A model generated the notes under the pieces. The model was not told the DNA's origin, did not search any database, and was given only the letters and a program-made list of their open reading frames with translations. DNA of 5,271 nt from Dethiobacter sp. (lineage in GTDB: Bacteria > Bacillota > Dethiobacteria > DTU022), in contig JAGXSR010000051.1 in NCBI GenBank assembly GCA_018333405.1, positions 1-5,271 of the forward strand, in the 5' to 3' direction. The position numbers were made by a program, and so were the translations under genes. Below are positions 4,958-5,271 of this stretch, piece after piece (within the stretch, counting starts at the first letter, position 1; each line of letters starts with the position of its first letter).

Positions 4958-5271
4958 TTAGCGATCGGATCTGTGCGTCTCCACATCCTCCGCGCCATAT
5001 CTCCTCATGACGGAAGCAGCGTCATTCACCTGTTCATCTCCGGCCCGCACAGTAAGCAAAATTCCTCCCTGACGGACTTGTTCTTCATAAAACTCGCCTC
5101 TCGCCTCGGGGATGCCATAGTCAACAAGGCTTCCGGCAATCCCACCAGTCACTACACCGGTCAAAGTTGCGGCAATCGGCCCGGCGGCGATGATCGGACC
5201 CACTCCGGGAATCAACAGCGCTCCGGCGCCGGCCAACAGGCCGGCGATACCGCCCAAGGCCCCCCCGGTAA
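4958..5271 (-). CDS. YflT-like general stress protein, C-terminal part (5' end outside the window)
   Basis: The frame is open to the right edge and gives 103 full residues before the TAA stop; the codon at 5255-5257 is an internal TTG (Leu), not a start. The visible part begins with a glycine/alanine-rich hydrophobic stretch of about 50 residues with many GxxxG-type spacings (GGALGGIAGLLAGAG, GPIIAAGPIAA, TGGIAGSLVDYGIP). A soluble tail follows, with ARGEFYEEQVRQGGILLTVR and an end resembling a beta-alpha-beta half (VNDAASVMRRYGAEDVETH). This pattern fits Firmicutes and Deinococcus proteins annotated as general stress or low-temperature-induced proteins, whose missing N-terminus usually carries an FDxxxxAExAxxxL half-domain. 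Function is unknown; the glycine-rich part may insert in or associate with membranes. It has its own terminator and is not part of the dpa operon. Confidence 0.75.
   Translation of the reverse strand, partial: TGGALGGIAGLLAGAGALLIPGVGPIIAAGPIAATLTGVVTGGIAGSLVDYGIPEARGEFYEEQVRQGGILLTVRAGDEQVNDAASVMRRYGAEDVETHRSDR

Noticed and set aside
1..5271. CRISPR array, tRNA, rRNA, insertion sequence or phage genes
   Set aside because: No regularly spaced repeats, tRNA-like cloverleaf, rRNA sequence, transposase or phage-like protein was seen on either strand.

Overview
This window looks like a chromosomal segment from an endospore-forming, low-to-mid G+C Firmicute, most likely a Clostridia member near Peptococcaceae/Desulfotomaculaceae. 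The evidence is the dipicolinate synthase pair dpaA-dpaB (spore-specific), an RNase J, a TepA-type ClpP relative, strong AGGAGG ribosome binding sites, and heavy use of TTG/GTG starts. The lineage is inferred from gene content and protein resemblance, not from a search. Base composition looks roughly balanced by eye.

All six genes lie on the minus strand, so transcription runs from high to low coordinates. (1) At the right edge is the 3' part of a glycine-rich, YflT-like stress protein gene (4958-5269, running off the window), followed by a strong hairpin terminator (4901-4942). (2) dpaA (3956-4825) and dpaB (3348-3935) encode the two subunits of dipicolinate synthase. A near-perfect sigma-K-type promoter lies upstream of dpaA (4856-4884). 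(3) dapA (2406-3293), 4-hydroxy-tetrahydrodipicolinate synthase, has what looks like its own sigma-A-type promoter in the 54-bp gap after dpaB. (4) A 202-bp intergenic region holds a GC-rich hairpin, an AT-rich dyad and weak promoter-like words. (5) An RNase J gene follows (485-2203). (6) After another 129-bp gap comes the 5' part of tepA (1-355), running off the left edge. No gene-free stretch exceeds 300 bases.

The layout matches the classic Bacillus/Clostridia cluster dpaA-dpaB-asd-dapG-dapA-rnj-tepA, but asd (aspartate semialdehyde dehydrogenase) and dapG (aspartokinase) are absent between dpaB and dapA. Functionally, DapA makes 4-hydroxy-tetrahydrodipicolinate from aspartate semialdehyde and pyruvate. 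In growing cells this intermediate goes to diaminopimelate and lysine; in the sporulating mother cell DpaAB oxidises it to dipicolinic acid for the spore core. The promoter arrangement (sigma-K before dpaA, sigma-A-like before dapA) fits this double use.

I found no new biological system here. The useful observations are the promoter assignments, start-codon corrections, the missing asd/dapG pair, and several small inverted repeats in the intergenic regions.
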